From Paraburkholderia sp. C35 (GTDB lineage Bacteria; Pseudomonadota; Gammaproteobacteria; Burkholderiales; Burkholderiaceae): 64,000 nucleotides of DNA. Made by a program: the position numbers and the translations under genes. This document shows positions 51,274-61,490 of the stretch, piece after piece. Location: contig NZ_QBUY01000010.1 in NCBI RefSeq assembly GCF_003121405.1, positions 62,001 to 126,000 on the forward strand. Direction: 5' to 3'. The stretch's first letter is position 1, and each line of letters opens with the position of its first letter. The notes under the pieces were generated by a model. That model saw only the letters and a program-made list of their open reading frames with translations, did not search any database and was not told the origin of the DNA.

Positions 51274-52980
51274 ATGAACGCACGCGAACCTTCTTTCACC
51301 ACCCTGTCGCGCAGCGCACGTCTGCGTCAAATGCTCATCAGCAACGAACTCGAATTCCTGATGGAAGCGCATAACGGCATTTCCGCACGCATCGTGCGCG
51401 AAGCCGGCTTCAAGGGCATCTGGGGTTCGGGCCTCGCGATCTCCGCGCAATACGGTGTGCGCGACAACAACGAAGCAAGCTGGACGCAGGTGGTCGACAC
51501 GCTCGAATTCATGGCTGACGCCAGCGATCTGCCCATCCTGCTCGACGGCGACACCGGCTACGGCAACTTCAACAACGTGCGCCGTCTCGTGCGCAAGCTG
51601 GAACAGCGCGGCATCGCGGGCGTGTGTATCGAAGACAAGGTGTTCCCGAAGACGAACAGCTTCATCAAGGGCGAAGCGCAGCCGCTCGCGGATATCGACG
51701 AGTTCTGCGGCAAGATCAAGGCAGGCAAGGACTCGCAGACGGACGACGATTTCTCGATCGTCGCGCGCGTCGAAGCGCTGATCGCAGGCTGGGGCATGGA
51801 CGAGGCGCTCAAGCGCGCGGAAGCGTATCGCCAGGCAGGCGCGGACGCCATCCTGATTCACAGCAAGCTGTCGCGCCCCGACGAGATTCTCGAATTCGCA
51901 CGCGAATGGGCAGGCCGCGGTCCGCTCGTGATCGTGCCGACCAAGTACTACAGCACGCCGACGGAAGTGTTCCGCAAGGCAGGCATCAGCACGGTGATCT
52001 GGGCGAACCATCAGATTCGCGCCGCGACCTCGGCGATGCAGGCCGTCGTGAAGGAAATCTACGAGAGCCAGACGCTCGTCAACGTTGAAGACCGCATTGC
52101 GACCGTCAACGAAATCTTCCGTCTGCAGAACGCCGACGAATACTCGGAAGCGGAAGAGCGCTATCTGTCGTCGTCGCGTGCGGCGGGTTCGGCTGTCGTG
52201 CTCGCGGCAAGCCGCGGCAAGGGCCTCGAAGCCGTCACGACGGACCGTCCGAAGGTCATGCTGCCCATCGCGGGCAAGCCGCTGCTGCGCTGGCTCGTCG
52301 ATGCGTTCAAGAAGCAGGGCCTCAACGACATTACCGTGGTTGGCGGCTATCGCGCGGATGCGATCGACACGGCAGGCATCAAGCTCGTCGTCAACGAGCG
52401 TCACGAACAGACGGGCGAACTGGCGTCGCTCGCGTGCGCAGTCGATGGTCTTCAGAACGACACGGTGATCTCGTACGGCGACCTGCTGTTCCGCAGCTAC
52501 ATCGTGCGCGATCTGGTGGATAGCGAAGCGCCGTTCAGCGTGGTGGTCGATTCGACGACGGTCGCCGAAGCGGGCGCGACGAACCAGAGCGTGCGCGATT
52601 TCGCGTGGTGCTCGGCAGGCGACGATCGCGGCCTGTTCGGCAACAAGGTGCTGCTGCGCCGTGTGGCGAACAACGAAGGCGACGTGAAGGGCGAAGCGCC
52701 GAACGGCCGCTGGATTGGTCTCTTGAACGTGCGCGGCGCGGGCCGCGAGCGTCTGCAAGCCGTGATGAACACGCTGCGCGCACGCCCCGATTTCGATTCG
52801 CTCGATATGCCCGCGCTGCTGAATGCGCTGATCGAAGCGGGTGAGCAGATCGAAGTGCAATACGTGCACGGCCACTGGCGCGGTGTGAACGACCTCGAAG
52901 ATTTCCGCCGTGCAGGCGACTTCGCGCACGAAGCCACGCCGCTCGCGAAGGGCGATGCAGCGGGAGGCGCCGCGCAATGA
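51274..52980 (+). CDS. pepM: Phosphoenolpyruvate mutase fused to a nucleotidyltransferase
   Basis: A 568-residue bifunctional protein. Residues about 15-295 are PEP mutase with the diagnostic [18 protein letters not shown] (EDKxxxKxNS) and [11 protein letters not shown]. It converts PEP to phosphonopyruvate, the C-P bond-forming step. From about residue 308 a second domain starts [20 protein letters not shown] and includes [20 protein letters not shown], a nucleotidyltransferase like that fused in PntC-type proteins. AGGAG precedes the ATG. The gene overlaps the next by 4 bases. Confidence 0.92.
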   Translation: MNAREPSFTTLSRSARLRQMLISNELEFLMEAHNGISARIVREAGFKGIWGSGLAISAQYGVRDNNEASWTQVVDTLEFMADASDLPILLDGDTGYGNFNNVRRLVRKLEQRGIAGVCIEDKVFPKTNSFIKGEAQPLADIDEFCGKIKAGKDSQTDDDFSIVARVEALIAGWGMDEALKRAEAYRQAGADAILIHSKLSRPDEILEFAREWAGRGPLVIVPTKYYSTPTEVFRKAGISTVIWANHQIRAATSAMQAVVKEIYESQTLVNVEDRIATVNEIFRLQNADEYSEAEERYLSSSRAAGSAVVLAASRGKGLEAVTTDRPKVMLPIAGKPLLRWLVDAFKKQGLNDITVVGGYRADAIDTAGIKLVVNERHEQTGELASLACAVDGLQNDTVISYGDLLFRSYIVRDLVDSEAPFSVVVDSTTVAEAGATNQSVRDFAWCSAGDDRGLFGNKVLLRRVANNEGDVKGEAPNGRWIGLLNVRGAGRERLQAVMNTLRARPDFDSLDMPALLNALIEAGEQIEVQYVHGHWRGVNDLEDFRRAGDFAHEATPLAKGDAAGGAAQ

Positions 52981-54161
52981 TCGAGGCAGCACAGTTTGTC
53001 GAAGCGGCGCGCGAGCGTGGCTTCGACTGGTATGCAGGCGTGCCGTGCTCGTATCTGACGCCGTTCATCAACTACGTGCTGCAGGATCCGAAGCTGCATT
53101 ACGTGTCGGCGGCGAATGAGGGCGATGCGGTTGCGTTTATCGCTGGCGTGACGCTCGGCGCGCAGAATGGCCGCCGCGGCGTGACGATGATGCAGAACTC
53201 GGGTCTCGGCAATGCCGTGAGTCCGCTGACGTCGCTGACATGGACGTTCAAGCTGCCGCAGTTGCTGATCGTCACGTGGCGCGGCCAGCCCGGTGTGTCG
53301 GATGAGCCGCAGCATCAGCTGATGGGTCCCATCACGCCGGCCATGCTCGACACGATGGAAATTCCTTGGGAGACGTTCCCGACGGGAGCGGAAGCGATTG
53401 GCCCTGCGCTAGATCGTGCAATTGCGCACATGGATGCAACCGGTCGCCCGTATGCGCTAGTGATGCAGAAGGGCAGCGTCGCGCCGTATGAGTTGAAGGA
53501 CTCGGGTCGTGCGGCGAAGCGTGAAGTGCGTGCCGCGCGTGATGTCTCGCGTGACGTTGAGTCTGACGCACTGCCGACGCGCAACGAAGCCTTGCAACGC
53601 GTGATCGCGCATACGCCGCTGAATTCGACGGTGGTGCTGGCATCGACGGGATTTTGCGGACGCGAGCTGTATGCCATCGATGACAGGCCGAATCAGTTGT
53701 ACATGGTCGGCTCGATGGGCTGTCTCACGCCGTTCGCGTTGGGCCTCGCGCTGACGCGTCCCGATCTGCATGTCGTCGCGCTTGACGGCGATGGTGCGGC
53801 GCTGATGCGCATGGGCGTGTTCGCGACGCTCGGCGCGTATGGTCCATCGAACCTCACGCACATCCTGCTCGACAACGGCGCGCACGACTCGACAGGTGGG
53901 CAATCGACGGTGTCGCCGCAGGTGTCGTTTGCGGGTGTGGCATCGGCGTGCGGCTATGCGTCGGCTGTCGAAGGCGACGACGTGAGCCTGATCGACGATG
54001 TATTCGCGTCGCCGCTGCTCGACGGTCCGCGCTTCGTGCGCGTCGCGATTCGCCGTGGCACGCCGGACGGCCTGCCGCGCCCGACCATTACGCCGCCCGA
54101 TGTGAAGACGCGCTTGATGCGCCACATCGCGACCGCTGGCACGAACGAAGGAGCACGCTGA
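52977..54161 (+). CDS. ppd: Phosphonopyruvate decarboxylase
   Basis: A 394-residue thiamine-diphosphate enzyme. The N-terminal domain has [16 protein letters not shown] and [16 protein letters not shown] with the ThDP-activating Glu. The C-terminal domain has [15 protein letters not shown] and [15 protein letters not shown] (the GDG...N cofactor site). It converts phosphonopyruvate to phosphonoacetaldehyde and pulls the mutase reaction forward. The start overlaps the previous stop (ATGA) and the stop overlaps the phnW start (TGATG). Confidence 0.92.
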   Translation: MIEAAQFVEAARERGFDWYAGVPCSYLTPFINYVLQDPKLHYVSAANEGDAVAFIAGVTLGAQNGRRGVTMMQNSGLGNAVSPLTSLTWTFKLPQLLIVTWRGQPGVSDEPQHQLMGPITPAMLDTMEIPWETFPTGAEAIGPALDRAIAHMDATGRPYALVMQKGSVAPYELKDSGRAAKREVRAARDVSRDVESDALPTRNEALQRVIAHTPLNSTVVLASTGFCGRELYAIDDRPNQLYMVGSMGCLTPFALGLALTRPDLHVVALDGDGAALMRMGVFATLGAYGPSNLTHILLDNGAHDSTGGQSTVSPQVSFAGVASACGYASAVEGDDVSLIDDVFASPLLDGPRFVRVAIRRGTPDGLPRPTITPPDVKTRLMRHIATAGTNEGAR

Positions 54162-55228
54162 TGCTGCTGATGAATCCTGGTCCCGTCACGCTGACCGAGC
54201 GCGTGCGCAATAGCCTGCTGCAAACGGATCTGTGCCATCGCGAGAGCGAGTTTTTCGATCTGCAGGATGAAGCGCGTGCGCGTCTGATCAGACTGTATGA
54301 CCTCGATCCCGCGCAATGGAGCGCGGTGCTGATGACAGGCTCGGGCACGGCGGCCGTCGAAAGCATGATCGCGGCGCTGGTGCCGGAAAATGGCAAGCTG
54401 CTGATCGTCGAAAACGGCGTGTACGGCGAGCGCATTTCGCAGATCGCAGCGCAATACGGGATCGCGCACAGCATCGTCAAGCATGAATGGATGCAGGCGC
54501 CCGACCTCGCGCGTATCGCCACTGCGCTCGATGAAGACAGGTCGATTACGCATGTCGCCGTGATTCATCATGAGACGACGACGGGACGTTTGAACGATCT
54601 GAAGGCGCTCGCTCAGGTGTGCCGTGCGCGTAACGTGAAAATGCTGGTCGATGGTGTGAGCAGCTTTGGCGCTGAAGCGATCGACTTCGCGGAAGGCACG
54701 ATCGTGGCTGTCGCTGCGACGGCGAACAAATGTCTGCATGGCGTGCCGGGCGCGGCGTTCGTGATCGTGCGGCGCGATGCGCTGGCGGTGGCGGCCAGCC
54801 GCACTTACTACCTTGGTCTGGTGCGGCTTGCCAACCTGCAGGATCAGCGCAATACGCCGTTTACGCCTTCTGTTCACGCGTACTATGCGCTGGTCGAAGC
54901 ATTGCGCGAACTCGATGAAGAAGGTGGCTGGAAGGCACGTCATCAGCGTTATGCAGCGCTTGCCGAGCAGGCTCGCGCCGGTCTCGCCGCGCGTGGGATG
55001 GATAGCGTGTTGCCGGCAGAGGAGTCGTCGGTTGTGCTGCGTGCGTATCGCTTGCCGAAGGGCATTTCGTACGAGCAACTGCATGATGCGCTGAAGGCTC
55101 GCGGTTATGTGATCTATGCGGGGCAGGGCGGTCTTTCGAAAGAACTGTTCCGCATCTCGACGATGGGTGCGATTCATGCGCCGGATATCGACCGGTTGCT
55201 GTCGAGTTTCGATGAACTGATGCGTTAA
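54161..55228 (+). CDS. phnW: 2-Aminoethylphosphonate-pyruvate aminotransferase
   Basis: A 355-residue PLP enzyme, start at ATG 54161 with GAAGGAG upstream. Features include LLMNPGPVTLTERVRNSLLQ, DLCHRESEF, TGSGTAAVESM and the PLP lysine in ATANKCLHG. PhnW is best known for degrading aminoethylphosphonate. Next to pepM and ppd it should run in reverse and aminate phosphonoacetaldehyde. It is the last gene of the operon and a strong terminator follows. Confidence 0.92.
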   Translation: MLLMNPGPVTLTERVRNSLLQTDLCHRESEFFDLQDEARARLIRLYDLDPAQWSAVLMTGSGTAAVESMIAALVPENGKLLIVENGVYGERISQIAAQYGIAHSIVKHEWMQAPDLARIATALDEDRSITHVAVIHHETTTGRLNDLKALAQVCRARNVKMLVDGVSSFGAEAIDFAEGTIVAVAATANKCLHGVPGAAFVIVRRDALAVAASRTYYLGLVRLANLQDQRNTPFTPSVHAYYALVEALRELDEEGGWKARHQRYAALAEQARAGLAARGMDSVLPAEESSVVLRAYRLPKGISYEQLHDALKARGYVIYAGQGGLSKELFRISTMGAIHAPDIDRLLSSFDELMR

Positions 55229-55256
55229 GTTTTTTTGCTGGCATGTGCAAGAAGCA

Positions 55257-55291
55257 GACAGGCTCCCCGATCGGGGAGCCTGTTTTCTTTT
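55257..55291. terminator. Bidirectional terminator between phnW and the adhesin gene
   Basis: ACAGGCTCCCC then GATC then GGGGAGCCTGT followed by TTTTCTTTT. It is nearly perfectly palindromic with the T run on the plus strand. It ends the phosphonate operon and may help stop the converging adhesin transcript. Confidence 0.88.
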
Positions 55292-55360
55292 AAAGCACCG
55301 GATTCGTGAAGCAGACACTCAGGCGGCAGCTACTGCGCCGCCCTGGCGAGTGTCTTCAGA

Positions 55361-58057
55361 TCACCACTGGTACGACGCACCGGCACCGAACGTCGTGCCC
55401 TGCCCGCTGATACCTGCGCCGAGCTTGACCTTGATGTTGGGCGTAATGCGTGCCGAAGCACCCAGCGCAGCAGCCTGATAGCCCTGGTACGAGCCAGTGC
55501 CGATACCGACCGCAATCGTCTTGCCGGGATCGACGTCGGGAATCATCGTCAGCGCGGTTGCTGCCGCGATGCCCGAATAGGCATTGCGCGCCACATCGCT
55601 GACACCTTGCTGGACCATGTTGATCTGCTGATCGGTGTACTGCTTTGCGCTCGTGCCTGCGGGCAGATCGCCCACGGCGGCAGCAATCGAGTTGTTCAAC
55701 TGACCGACGTTCACTGCATCCGTCGTCGCCGTGCCTGCTGCGACGTTGGCGACCTGGCGTTCGTTACCCGACGAACCCACCGACACCGTGTTCGCGCGAT
55801 CCGCCACCGAATCTGCACCCAATGCAACTGAGTTATCTGCCATTGCCTTCGAGTTTGCGCCCATCGCCATCGAGTTTGCGCCGCTGGCCTGCGCGTTGTA
55901 TCCCGAGGCAACCGACTGGGTGCCGCTCGCGTTTGCGGTCGCGCCCATCGCCGTTGCGTGCGTGCCCGTTGCGACCGATCCTTCGGTGTTGACGTCGCCA
56001 TTGGCGGAGAACATCGAATCGTCCGTGCCGTCCTTCAGGTCGAGCGCGGCGTTGGCGATGGCCTCGTTCATCTGATTCACGTTCACAGCGTCCGTGCCTT
56101 CCGTACCCGCCGCGACGTTGTGGATGGCCGTGCTCTCCGTTGCGTTCTCGCCGCCCATCGTCACGCTGCTGTAGTTCGTCGTGCCGTCGGGGTTCGTGTC
56201 GTATTTCACCGAGCCCTGATCGACCTGGCCGATCTTGCTGTCGACTTCGTTGAGCTGCGCGACGTTGACGGCATCGGTTGCAGCGGTGCCGGCCGCGACG
56301 TTGGTGATCTGGCGTTCGTTGCCCGCCGAACCCACGGAGACAGCGTTTGCGCGATCTGCTACCGATCCCTGGCCGAGCGCGACTGCATTCTCTGCCGACG
56401 CAATCGAGCCTGTGCCGAGCGCCATCGCGTTGTTGAACGTGGCCTGTGCGCTGCTGCCCATGGCAATGGCGTTCATGCCTGAAGCGAAGGCTGCGCCGCC
56501 AATTGCTATCGAGTCGACGCCTTCTGCCTTCGAATCCGCGAGATCCGAGTTGGCGTGGAAGTAGGTGATGCCGCCGCCGTTGGTGATGTCGTTCAGCGAG
56601 TTGTTGATGTTCGTGATGTCTGCGGTGTTCTGCGTGGTGCGGCTGTCGATGTTGGTAATGGCGTCGCCCGCGTTGTTGAGCGTCTTGCTTCCACCGTCGA
56701 CCACATAGGTCGGCTTCGAGACCGTGCCGTCGACGTTGACTGTCGAGCCGCCCCCCAGTGCATCTGCTGTCGATTGGGCTGCGGCGAACATTTGCGAGCC
56801 GTTGACTGCGTCCACACTCGATGCGTTCACATCACCAGCGGTGACACCCGTCAGCTTGCGAGCGCCGGCTGTGCCCGTGATGTTGACGCTCGCGCCGTCC
56901 GTGTCCTTCGCGACGGTGATAGTGCGCGTTGTTGCATCCTGCTGGACCAGACCGATTTCACCGTTGTTGATCTGGTTCGAGATAGTGCTGATATCGGCGG
57001 TGTTCTGCGTGGTGCGGCCATCAATGTTGGTGAATGCATCGCCGGCATTGTTGAGCGTGGTCTTACCGCCGTCGAGTACGTATGACGGTGCCGAGATCGT
57101 GCCATTGCTGTTGACCGTCGAGCCGCCACCGAATGCGTCTGCCGTCGATTTAGCTGAGTTGAACAGTTGTGAGCCGTTGATCGCGTCAACGCTCGAAGCA
57201 CTCACGTCACCGACAGCGACCCCCGTGAGCTTGCGCGCGCCTGCCGTGCCGATGAGATTCACGCTCGTACCGTCGGTGTCTTTCGCGACGGTGATGCTGC
57301 GCGTCGCCGCATCCTGCTGAACCAGTCCGATTTCGCCACCGTTGATCTGGTCCGTGAGGTTGCTGACACGGTCGTCGATGTTGGAGATGGCTGCACCTGC
57401 GTTGTTGAGCGTCGTCTTGCCGTCTTCGAGCGCATACGTTGGTGCCGAGATCGTGCCATTCGTGTTGACCGTCGAACCGCCACCAATCGCGGTCGAAGCC
57501 GACTGCGCCAGGCTGAAGAGTTGCGAGCCGTTCACACCATCCGTGCTGGTCGACGATACGTTGCCTGACGCAAGGCCAATGAGCTTGTTTGCAGTACCTG
57601 ACGTCGTGCCGCCGCTGAACAGACTCAGGCCGCCGTGAATATAGGCGGTGGGCATACCTGCTGCGACGTTGGTGCCGAAGATCTCCAGTCCGCCGGAGAC
57701 GAACAGGCCATTAGTGTTAGACACCATTTTTGGTTTTTGTACTGTACCCATTCCGACGCTTAGGGCGTCGCCATTGTTGCCCAGTTTTAGCGCGCAAGTT
57801 TGGTTGCTCAATTCTCTCATCCCACTCTGATCAGTGACGACGGTACATGCTCCCTCATCACCGTCATTGAAGTATGCGGATTCGTTCTGGGCAGCGGCCA
57901 ATGCATCCGGAGAAGACATTAGTGCACTCAAGAAAGCCGAAGTCCCTACTGCAACGGCAAGCTTAGATGCTCTTTTGCCGTTAGCTTTCGAGTTTTCGTG
58001 TGCCGCGACGAAGGTTCTAGTGGAGTGGTTCCAGATTGAGCGGTAAATTCGATTCAT
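55361..58057 (-). CDS. YadA-like trimeric autotransporter adhesin
   Basis: An 898-residue protein. An extended signal peptide region (MNRIYRSIWNHSTRTFVAAH, then a hydrophobic core ending PDALAA) fits type Vc autotransporters. The passenger has YadA head and stalk repeats (VNGSQLFSLAQSASTAIGGG; TAMGATANASGTQSVASGYN). The last about 75 residues form the membrane anchor ending GTTFGAGASYQW with the expected terminal aromatic. GAGGT precedes the ATG. It should form a surface adhesin trimer. Confidence 0.92.
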   Translation of the reverse strand: MNRIYRSIWNHSTRTFVAAHENSKANGKRASKLAVAVGTSAFLSALMSSPDALAAAQNESAYFNDGDEGACTVVTDQSGMRELSNQTCALKLGNNGDALSVGMGTVQKPKMVSNTNGLFVSGGLEIFGTNVAAGMPTAYIHGGLSLFSGGTTSGTANKLIGLASGNVSSTSTDGVNGSQLFSLAQSASTAIGGGSTVNTNGTISAPTYALEDGKTTLNNAGAAISNIDDRVSNLTDQINGGEIGLVQQDAATRSITVAKDTDGTSVNLIGTAGARKLTGVAVGDVSASSVDAINGSQLFNSAKSTADAFGGGSTVNSNGTISAPSYVLDGGKTTLNNAGDAFTNIDGRTTQNTADISTISNQINNGEIGLVQQDATTRTITVAKDTDGASVNITGTAGARKLTGVTAGDVNASSVDAVNGSQMFAAAQSTADALGGGSTVNVDGTVSKPTYVVDGGSKTLNNAGDAITNIDSRTTQNTADITNINNSLNDITNGGGITYFHANSDLADSKAEGVDSIAIGGAAFASGMNAIAMGSSAQATFNNAMALGTGSIASAENAVALGQGSVADRANAVSVGSAGNERQITNVAAGTAATDAVNVAQLNEVDSKIGQVDQGSVKYDTNPDGTTNYSSVTMGGENATESTAIHNVAAGTEGTDAVNVNQMNEAIANAALDLKDGTDDSMFSANGDVNTEGSVATGTHATAMGATANASGTQSVASGYNAQASGANSMAMGANSKAMADNSVALGADSVADRANTVSVGSSGNERQVANVAAGTATTDAVNVGQLNNSIAAAVGDLPAGTSAKQYTDQQINMVQQGVSDVARNAYSGIAAATALTMIPDVDPGKTIAVGIGTGSYQGYQAAALGASARITPNIKVKLGAGISGQGTTFGAGASYQW
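56593..57570 (-). repeat. Tandem repeat units in the adhesin gene
   Basis: Three units of roughly 370 bases encode similar segments. Each contains a VDAINGSQLF-type head motif, GGGSTVN, GTISAPxYVLDGGKTTLNNA, NxDxRTTQNTADI and GEIGLVQQDA. The spacing suggests duplication of a 120-residue unit, a common way for these adhesins to change length. Confidence 0.75.
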
Positions 58058-58702
58058 GTCGACCTCAATAGAAAGTTAGTGATCCGATGCAAATAGAGCG
58101 TTACCGCGCAATCTGGGAGTGAGCGGTAATAACAAATCCGGCGCGAAATGACCAAGGCGAATGAGGCCCAGCTCCGCAGGGGAAGTCCTGCTGGAGACGC
58201 GGGCAAGTGCCGTGGTGTTTGATTCAGATGCTCATTTGCGAGCGCGGATCGGATGCTATTGCTAACGATCCTTTCAGTTCTTTGCTAAATGTCGAATGTC
58301 GATCGAAAATAAATTTCGTATGAAATGAGTCAATAGGCGATTTATAAAAATCTCCGAGCATGTTTAAAGCGGATTGTTCTATTTAACGTTTCTGCTCGTT
58401 GACGTATTGATCATTGCTGAAATGGAAGATCACGAATTGGTGATCAAATTGTCTAAAGAGATCGGATTGCTGCCGATAGCATCGAAGCCGCAATGCGGCA
58501 AGTGTTCAGGTGCGAGCCGAACGCGATCAAACGACGTGGAGACGGGCGTTTTGTTGACGCGGACGGCAACGCGATGATGCGTTTCCGCGTAGGGAGAAGG
58601 GAGAACGTTACGGGTGCCGCGCGCAAGACTGGCAGGCGGTCGATGAGTCGTAGACGTGATGCAAAGCGCTCGCGGCTTTGGGGTCACGAAGGGTAGAGCA
58701 GC
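58058..58702. other. AT-richer intergenic region upstream of the adhesin
   Basis: About 645 bases without a convincing gene, notably more AT-rich than its surroundings around 58240-58440. It holds a candidate minus-strand promoter at 58306-58333. A 67-codon plus-strand ORF at 58374-58577 has no ribosome site and unusual composition, so it is not called. Confidence 0.45.
58306..58333 (-). promoter_or_regulatory. Candidate sigma-70 promoter of the adhesin
   Basis: The minus strand has TTGACT, a 16-base spacer and TATTTT in an AT-rich stretch. It would give a transcript leader of about 240 bases before the start codon at 58057. Confidence 0.4.
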
Positions 58703-60115
58703 CTACGCCTTGGTCGTGACTTCCCGCTTTCCACGCACGATCTCATCTCCAGCACCGGGCGAGAGCCTTCTCGTGACAGGAATCGAAGCAAACGAACACA
58801 GGCCAACAACAAGAAAGGCCGGCCAGAAATCCGACCACTGAAGCGCGGAATGGCCGTGCGCAGCGCGGGTGATCGACAACACGATCCCCGCAACCGTCAC
58901 GCCAAGCCCGAGAGAAATCTGCTGCACGACACTGCCGAGACTCGTCGCGCGACCCACGTCGCGGCTTTCGATCTCGGCATACGTCATCGAATTGAGGCTC
59001 GTGAATTGCAGCGCAGGAAAGAACCCGCCGAGCAGCACGATGACCCAGATCAGCCACGTCGGCGTGCCGGGAAAGAACGCGCCGCACGCCGCAATGGCAA
59101 TACCTGAGAACGCAGCGTTATACATCAGCACCGTTCGGAAGCCCCAACGCCGCAACACGGTGGCCGCCAGCGTGCGCATGAACATGCCGCCGAACGCCGA
59201 AGCACACGTAATCAGCCCCGACTGGAACGCGCTCATGCCAAGCCCTTCCTGCAGCACGAGCGGCAGCAGAAACGGCACAGCGCCAAGCCCGATCCGGAAC
59301 AGCGATCCGCCCAGCACGCTGGCCTGAAACGTCGGCACGCGGAAAAAACGCAAATCGAGCAGCGGGCGTTCTACGCGCCGTGCATACAACACATAGATGC
59401 CGAGCATCACGGCGCCGACCAGCGTCATCACGGTAGCCGTGGTGCCCGACACCAGTTCGCCGTCCGTGAGCGACAGCCCCAGCAGAAACAGCGACGCGCC
59501 GCCCGCCGACAAGATAAAGCCCGTCCAGTCGAGCGGCCCTGGATGCGGCTCACGCGTGTTCTTGATGTACTTGTTGGTGAGCCAGATGCCGAGAATGCCG
59601 ACGGGAATGTTGATGAAGAAAATCAGCCGCCAGTGCAGATACGTGGTGATAAAGCCGCCGAGCAGCGGACCTGCCGCCGGCCCGAGCATCGCAGGCACGC
59701 TCAGGTAGTTCATCGCGCGGATGTACTCGGAGCGCTCCACCACGCGAAAAATGATGATCCGCCCGACGGGCACCATCATCGCGCCGCCCACGCCCTGAAT
59801 AAAGCGCGCGACAGTGAAGGTGGCAAGCGATGTCGACGCCGCGCACAGCAGCGAGCCGACCACGAAGATGCCGATAGCCGTGCGGAACACGGAACGCGCG
59901 CCGAAGCGGTCGGCCAGCCAGCCACACACGGGAATGAACACGCCCAGCCCCAGCACGTAACTGGTGACGGCGATTTTCAGCGTGACGGGATCCCGGCCGA
60001 AGGCGCGTGCCATTTCAGGCAGCGCAGTGACGATGACATTCGCATCCACGCTCTCCATGAACATCGCGCAGGCGACGATGACGGGAGCGATAAAAGCCTT
60101 GATGGCGAGCAGCAC
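58703..60115 (-). CDS. DHA2-family MFS transporter (EmrB/QacA type)
   Basis: A 470-residue membrane protein with about 14 hydrophobic segments. Motif A-like sequence (GWLADRFGARSVFRTAIGIF) follows the second span, and FIQGVGGAMMVPVGRIIIF is a DHA2 signature. It begins ACAMFMESVDANVIVTALPE, typical of drug/proton antiporters of this family. No HlyD-type EmrA partner is adjacent. Substrate is unknown. Confidence 0.88.
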   Translation of the reverse strand: MLLAIKAFIAPVIVACAMFMESVDANVIVTALPEMARAFGRDPVTLKIAVTSYVLGLGVFIPVCGWLADRFGARSVFRTAIGIFVVGSLLCAASTSLATFTVARFIQGVGGAMMVPVGRIIIFRVVERSEYIRAMNYLSVPAMLGPAAGPLLGGFITTYLHWRLIFFINIPVGILGIWLTNKYIKNTREPHPGPLDWTGFILSAGGASLFLLGLSLTDGELVSGTTATVMTLVGAVMLGIYVLYARRVERPLLDLRFFRVPTFQASVLGGSLFRIGLGAVPFLLPLVLQEGLGMSAFQSGLITCASAFGGMFMRTLAATVLRRWGFRTVLMYNAAFSGIAIAACGAFFPGTPTWLIWVIVLLGGFFPALQFTSLNSMTYAEIESRDVGRATSLGSVVQQISLGLGVTVAGIVLSITRAAHGHSALQWSDFWPAFLVVGLCSFASIPVTRRLSPGAGDEIVRGKREVTTKA

Positions 60116-60209
60116 GGGCGGCGGGCGATGTAAGTGAACGTTGATTATTGCATAGCCTGCGCGTCGAAGGCCATGACGTTGTGATTACAACTGCATTCGA
60201 AACACGCGG

Positions 60210-61022
60210 TCAAAGCACCGCCAGCCAGCCGCCATCCACATAGATGATCTGCCCGTTGACATAGCTCGACGCCGCCGACGCCAGATACACGGCCGTGCCG
60301 CCCAGTTCGTCCGGCTTGCCCCAGCGCTTCGATGGGTTACTGCTTTTCACCCACGCGTCGAAGGCGGCATCGGCGACGAGCGGCGCATTCATGTCGGTGA
60401 GTATGTAGCCCGGACCGATCGCGTTGGCCTGAATGTTGTGCGCGGCCCATTCGGCGCTCATCGCGCGTGTCAGCATCTTGATGCCGCCTTTAGCCGCCGT
60501 GTACGCGCCTACCGTCGCGCGAGCCGCTTCGCTCGTCAGCGAGCCGATGTTGACGATCTTGCCGCCCGCGCCGCGCGCGATCATCCTGCGCGCCGCCTCG
60601 CGTCCGACGATAAACGCCGCCGTCAGGTTCGTATCGATCACGCGCTGCCAGTCCGCGAGTTTCAGTTCGACGAGCGGCTGACGGAACTGGATGCCCGCAT
60701 TGTTGACGAGAATGTCGACATGCACGCCCTCGTTGTCCCAGTGCGTAAAAGCGGCGTTGACTGCGGCTTCGTCGGTGACGTCGAAGGCGCGGCCAATTAC
60801 ACGGTCGATCGTGCGGCCATTGGCGCGGCCGCTGGCGCGCTGCAGATCGGGCAGGCGCGCGCTGAGGGCGCTCACTGCCTCGTCGACGGCCTGCTCGCGC
60901 GTGCCGTTCAGGATTACGCGCGCGCCGGCTTGCGCCAGCCCTTCCGCGAGCGCGAGGCCGATGCCACGCGTCGAACCGGTGATGAGTGCAGTGCGGCCAT
61001 CCAGATCGAACAGTGACGACAT
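60210..61022 (-). CDS. Short-chain dehydrogenase, gluconate 5-dehydrogenase-like
   Basis: A 270-residue protein from ATG 61022. It has the cofactor loop TGSTRGIG, NNAG in LVNNAGIQFRQP, catalytic Ser (NIGSLTSE) and YxxxK (YTAAKGG), then GPGYILTDMN. The segment NPSKRWGKPDELGGTAVYLA is typical of gluconate 5-dehydrogenase (IdnO-like) enzymes. An insertion of about 15 residues (ASGRANGRTIDRVIGR) precedes the strand leading to DV. Substrate is inferred only from family resemblance. Confidence 0.8.
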   Translation of the reverse strand: MSSLFDLDGRTALITGSTRGIGLALAEGLAQAGARVILNGTREQAVDEAVSALSARLPDLQRASGRANGRTIDRVIGRAFDVTDEAAVNAAFTHWDNEGVHVDILVNNAGIQFRQPLVELKLADWQRVIDTNLTAAFIVGREAARRMIARGAGGKIVNIGSLTSEAARATVGAYTAAKGGIKMLTRAMSAEWAAHNIQANAIGPGYILTDMNAPLVADAAFDAWVKSSNPSKRWGKPDELGGTAVYLASAASSYVNGQIIYVDGGWLAVL

Positions 61023-61108
61023 GAGCGTTCCTCGTCCTTGAACTGAACGGGCAGGATACGCGAATCGGCCCTCGGGGTGCTGCAAATCGCGCAGCGCGCT
61101 CAGGCGCC

Positions 61109-61474
61109 TCAACTGCCGTGACGCCTGAACAGTCCGTGGCGCTCACGCGGATTGGCCGCATCGTCGCCGATCCAGCCGAATTCCACTGGCATGCGCATAT
61201 AGAACAAATGAACGTTCGCCGCGCGCACCCTGTCGAGCAGGCGGTCGGCTTCGTCATCGGTGGTGGCGAGGATGATCTGCTGCGGCTGGTCGCCGAGCGA
61301 CAGCGCGTGCGCCGAGTGGTACGCGCCCGCGTGCCCGACGCCCTGCGCGCAACTCACCACCGACGCGCCACGGATGCCGAGTGCCCGCGCTTCATGCAGC
61401 AGCCACTCGCTGACGGTCTGATGGCCGTGGCGCCGGTTGCGCTCGGTGAAGAAAGTCAATTGACAGCCATTCAT
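61109..61474 (-). CDS. DUF190-family protein, first copy
   Basis: A 121-residue protein from ATG 61474. The DUF190 pattern is present: QLTFFTERNRRHGHQTVSEW, LLHEARALGIRGASVV and HSAHALSLGDQPQQIILAT. These PII-like proteins often sit beside fluoride channel (CrcB) genes, but no CrcB is here. It lies 16 bases after the TfoX-N-like gene, in a three-gene operon with a second DUF190 gene. Confidence 0.8.
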   Translation of the reverse strand: MNGCQLTFFTERNRRHGHQTVSEWLLHEARALGIRGASVVSCAQGVGHAGAYHSAHALSLGDQPQQIILATTDDEADRLLDRVRAANVHLFYMRMPVEFGWIGDDAANPRERHGLFRRHGS

Positions 61475-61490
61475 CGCGAGACTCGTGCGC

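Noticed and set aside
51220..52992. Minus-strand ORF of 590 codons opposite the PEP mutase gene
   Set aside because: Shadow frame; the plus-strand gene has the EDKxxxKxNS signature and correct operon overlaps.
53954..55318. Minus-strand ORF of 454 codons opposite ppd and phnW
   Set aside because: No motifs, Arg-rich, covers two well-supported genes.
56593..57570. Regular repeats as a possible CRISPR array
   Set aside because: Units are about 370 bases, in frame, and encode adhesin stalk sequence; there are no short repeats with unique spacers.
58374..58577. 67-codon ORF upstream of the adhesin
   Set aside because: No ribosome site, no family, lies in an AT-rich regulatory-looking stretch.
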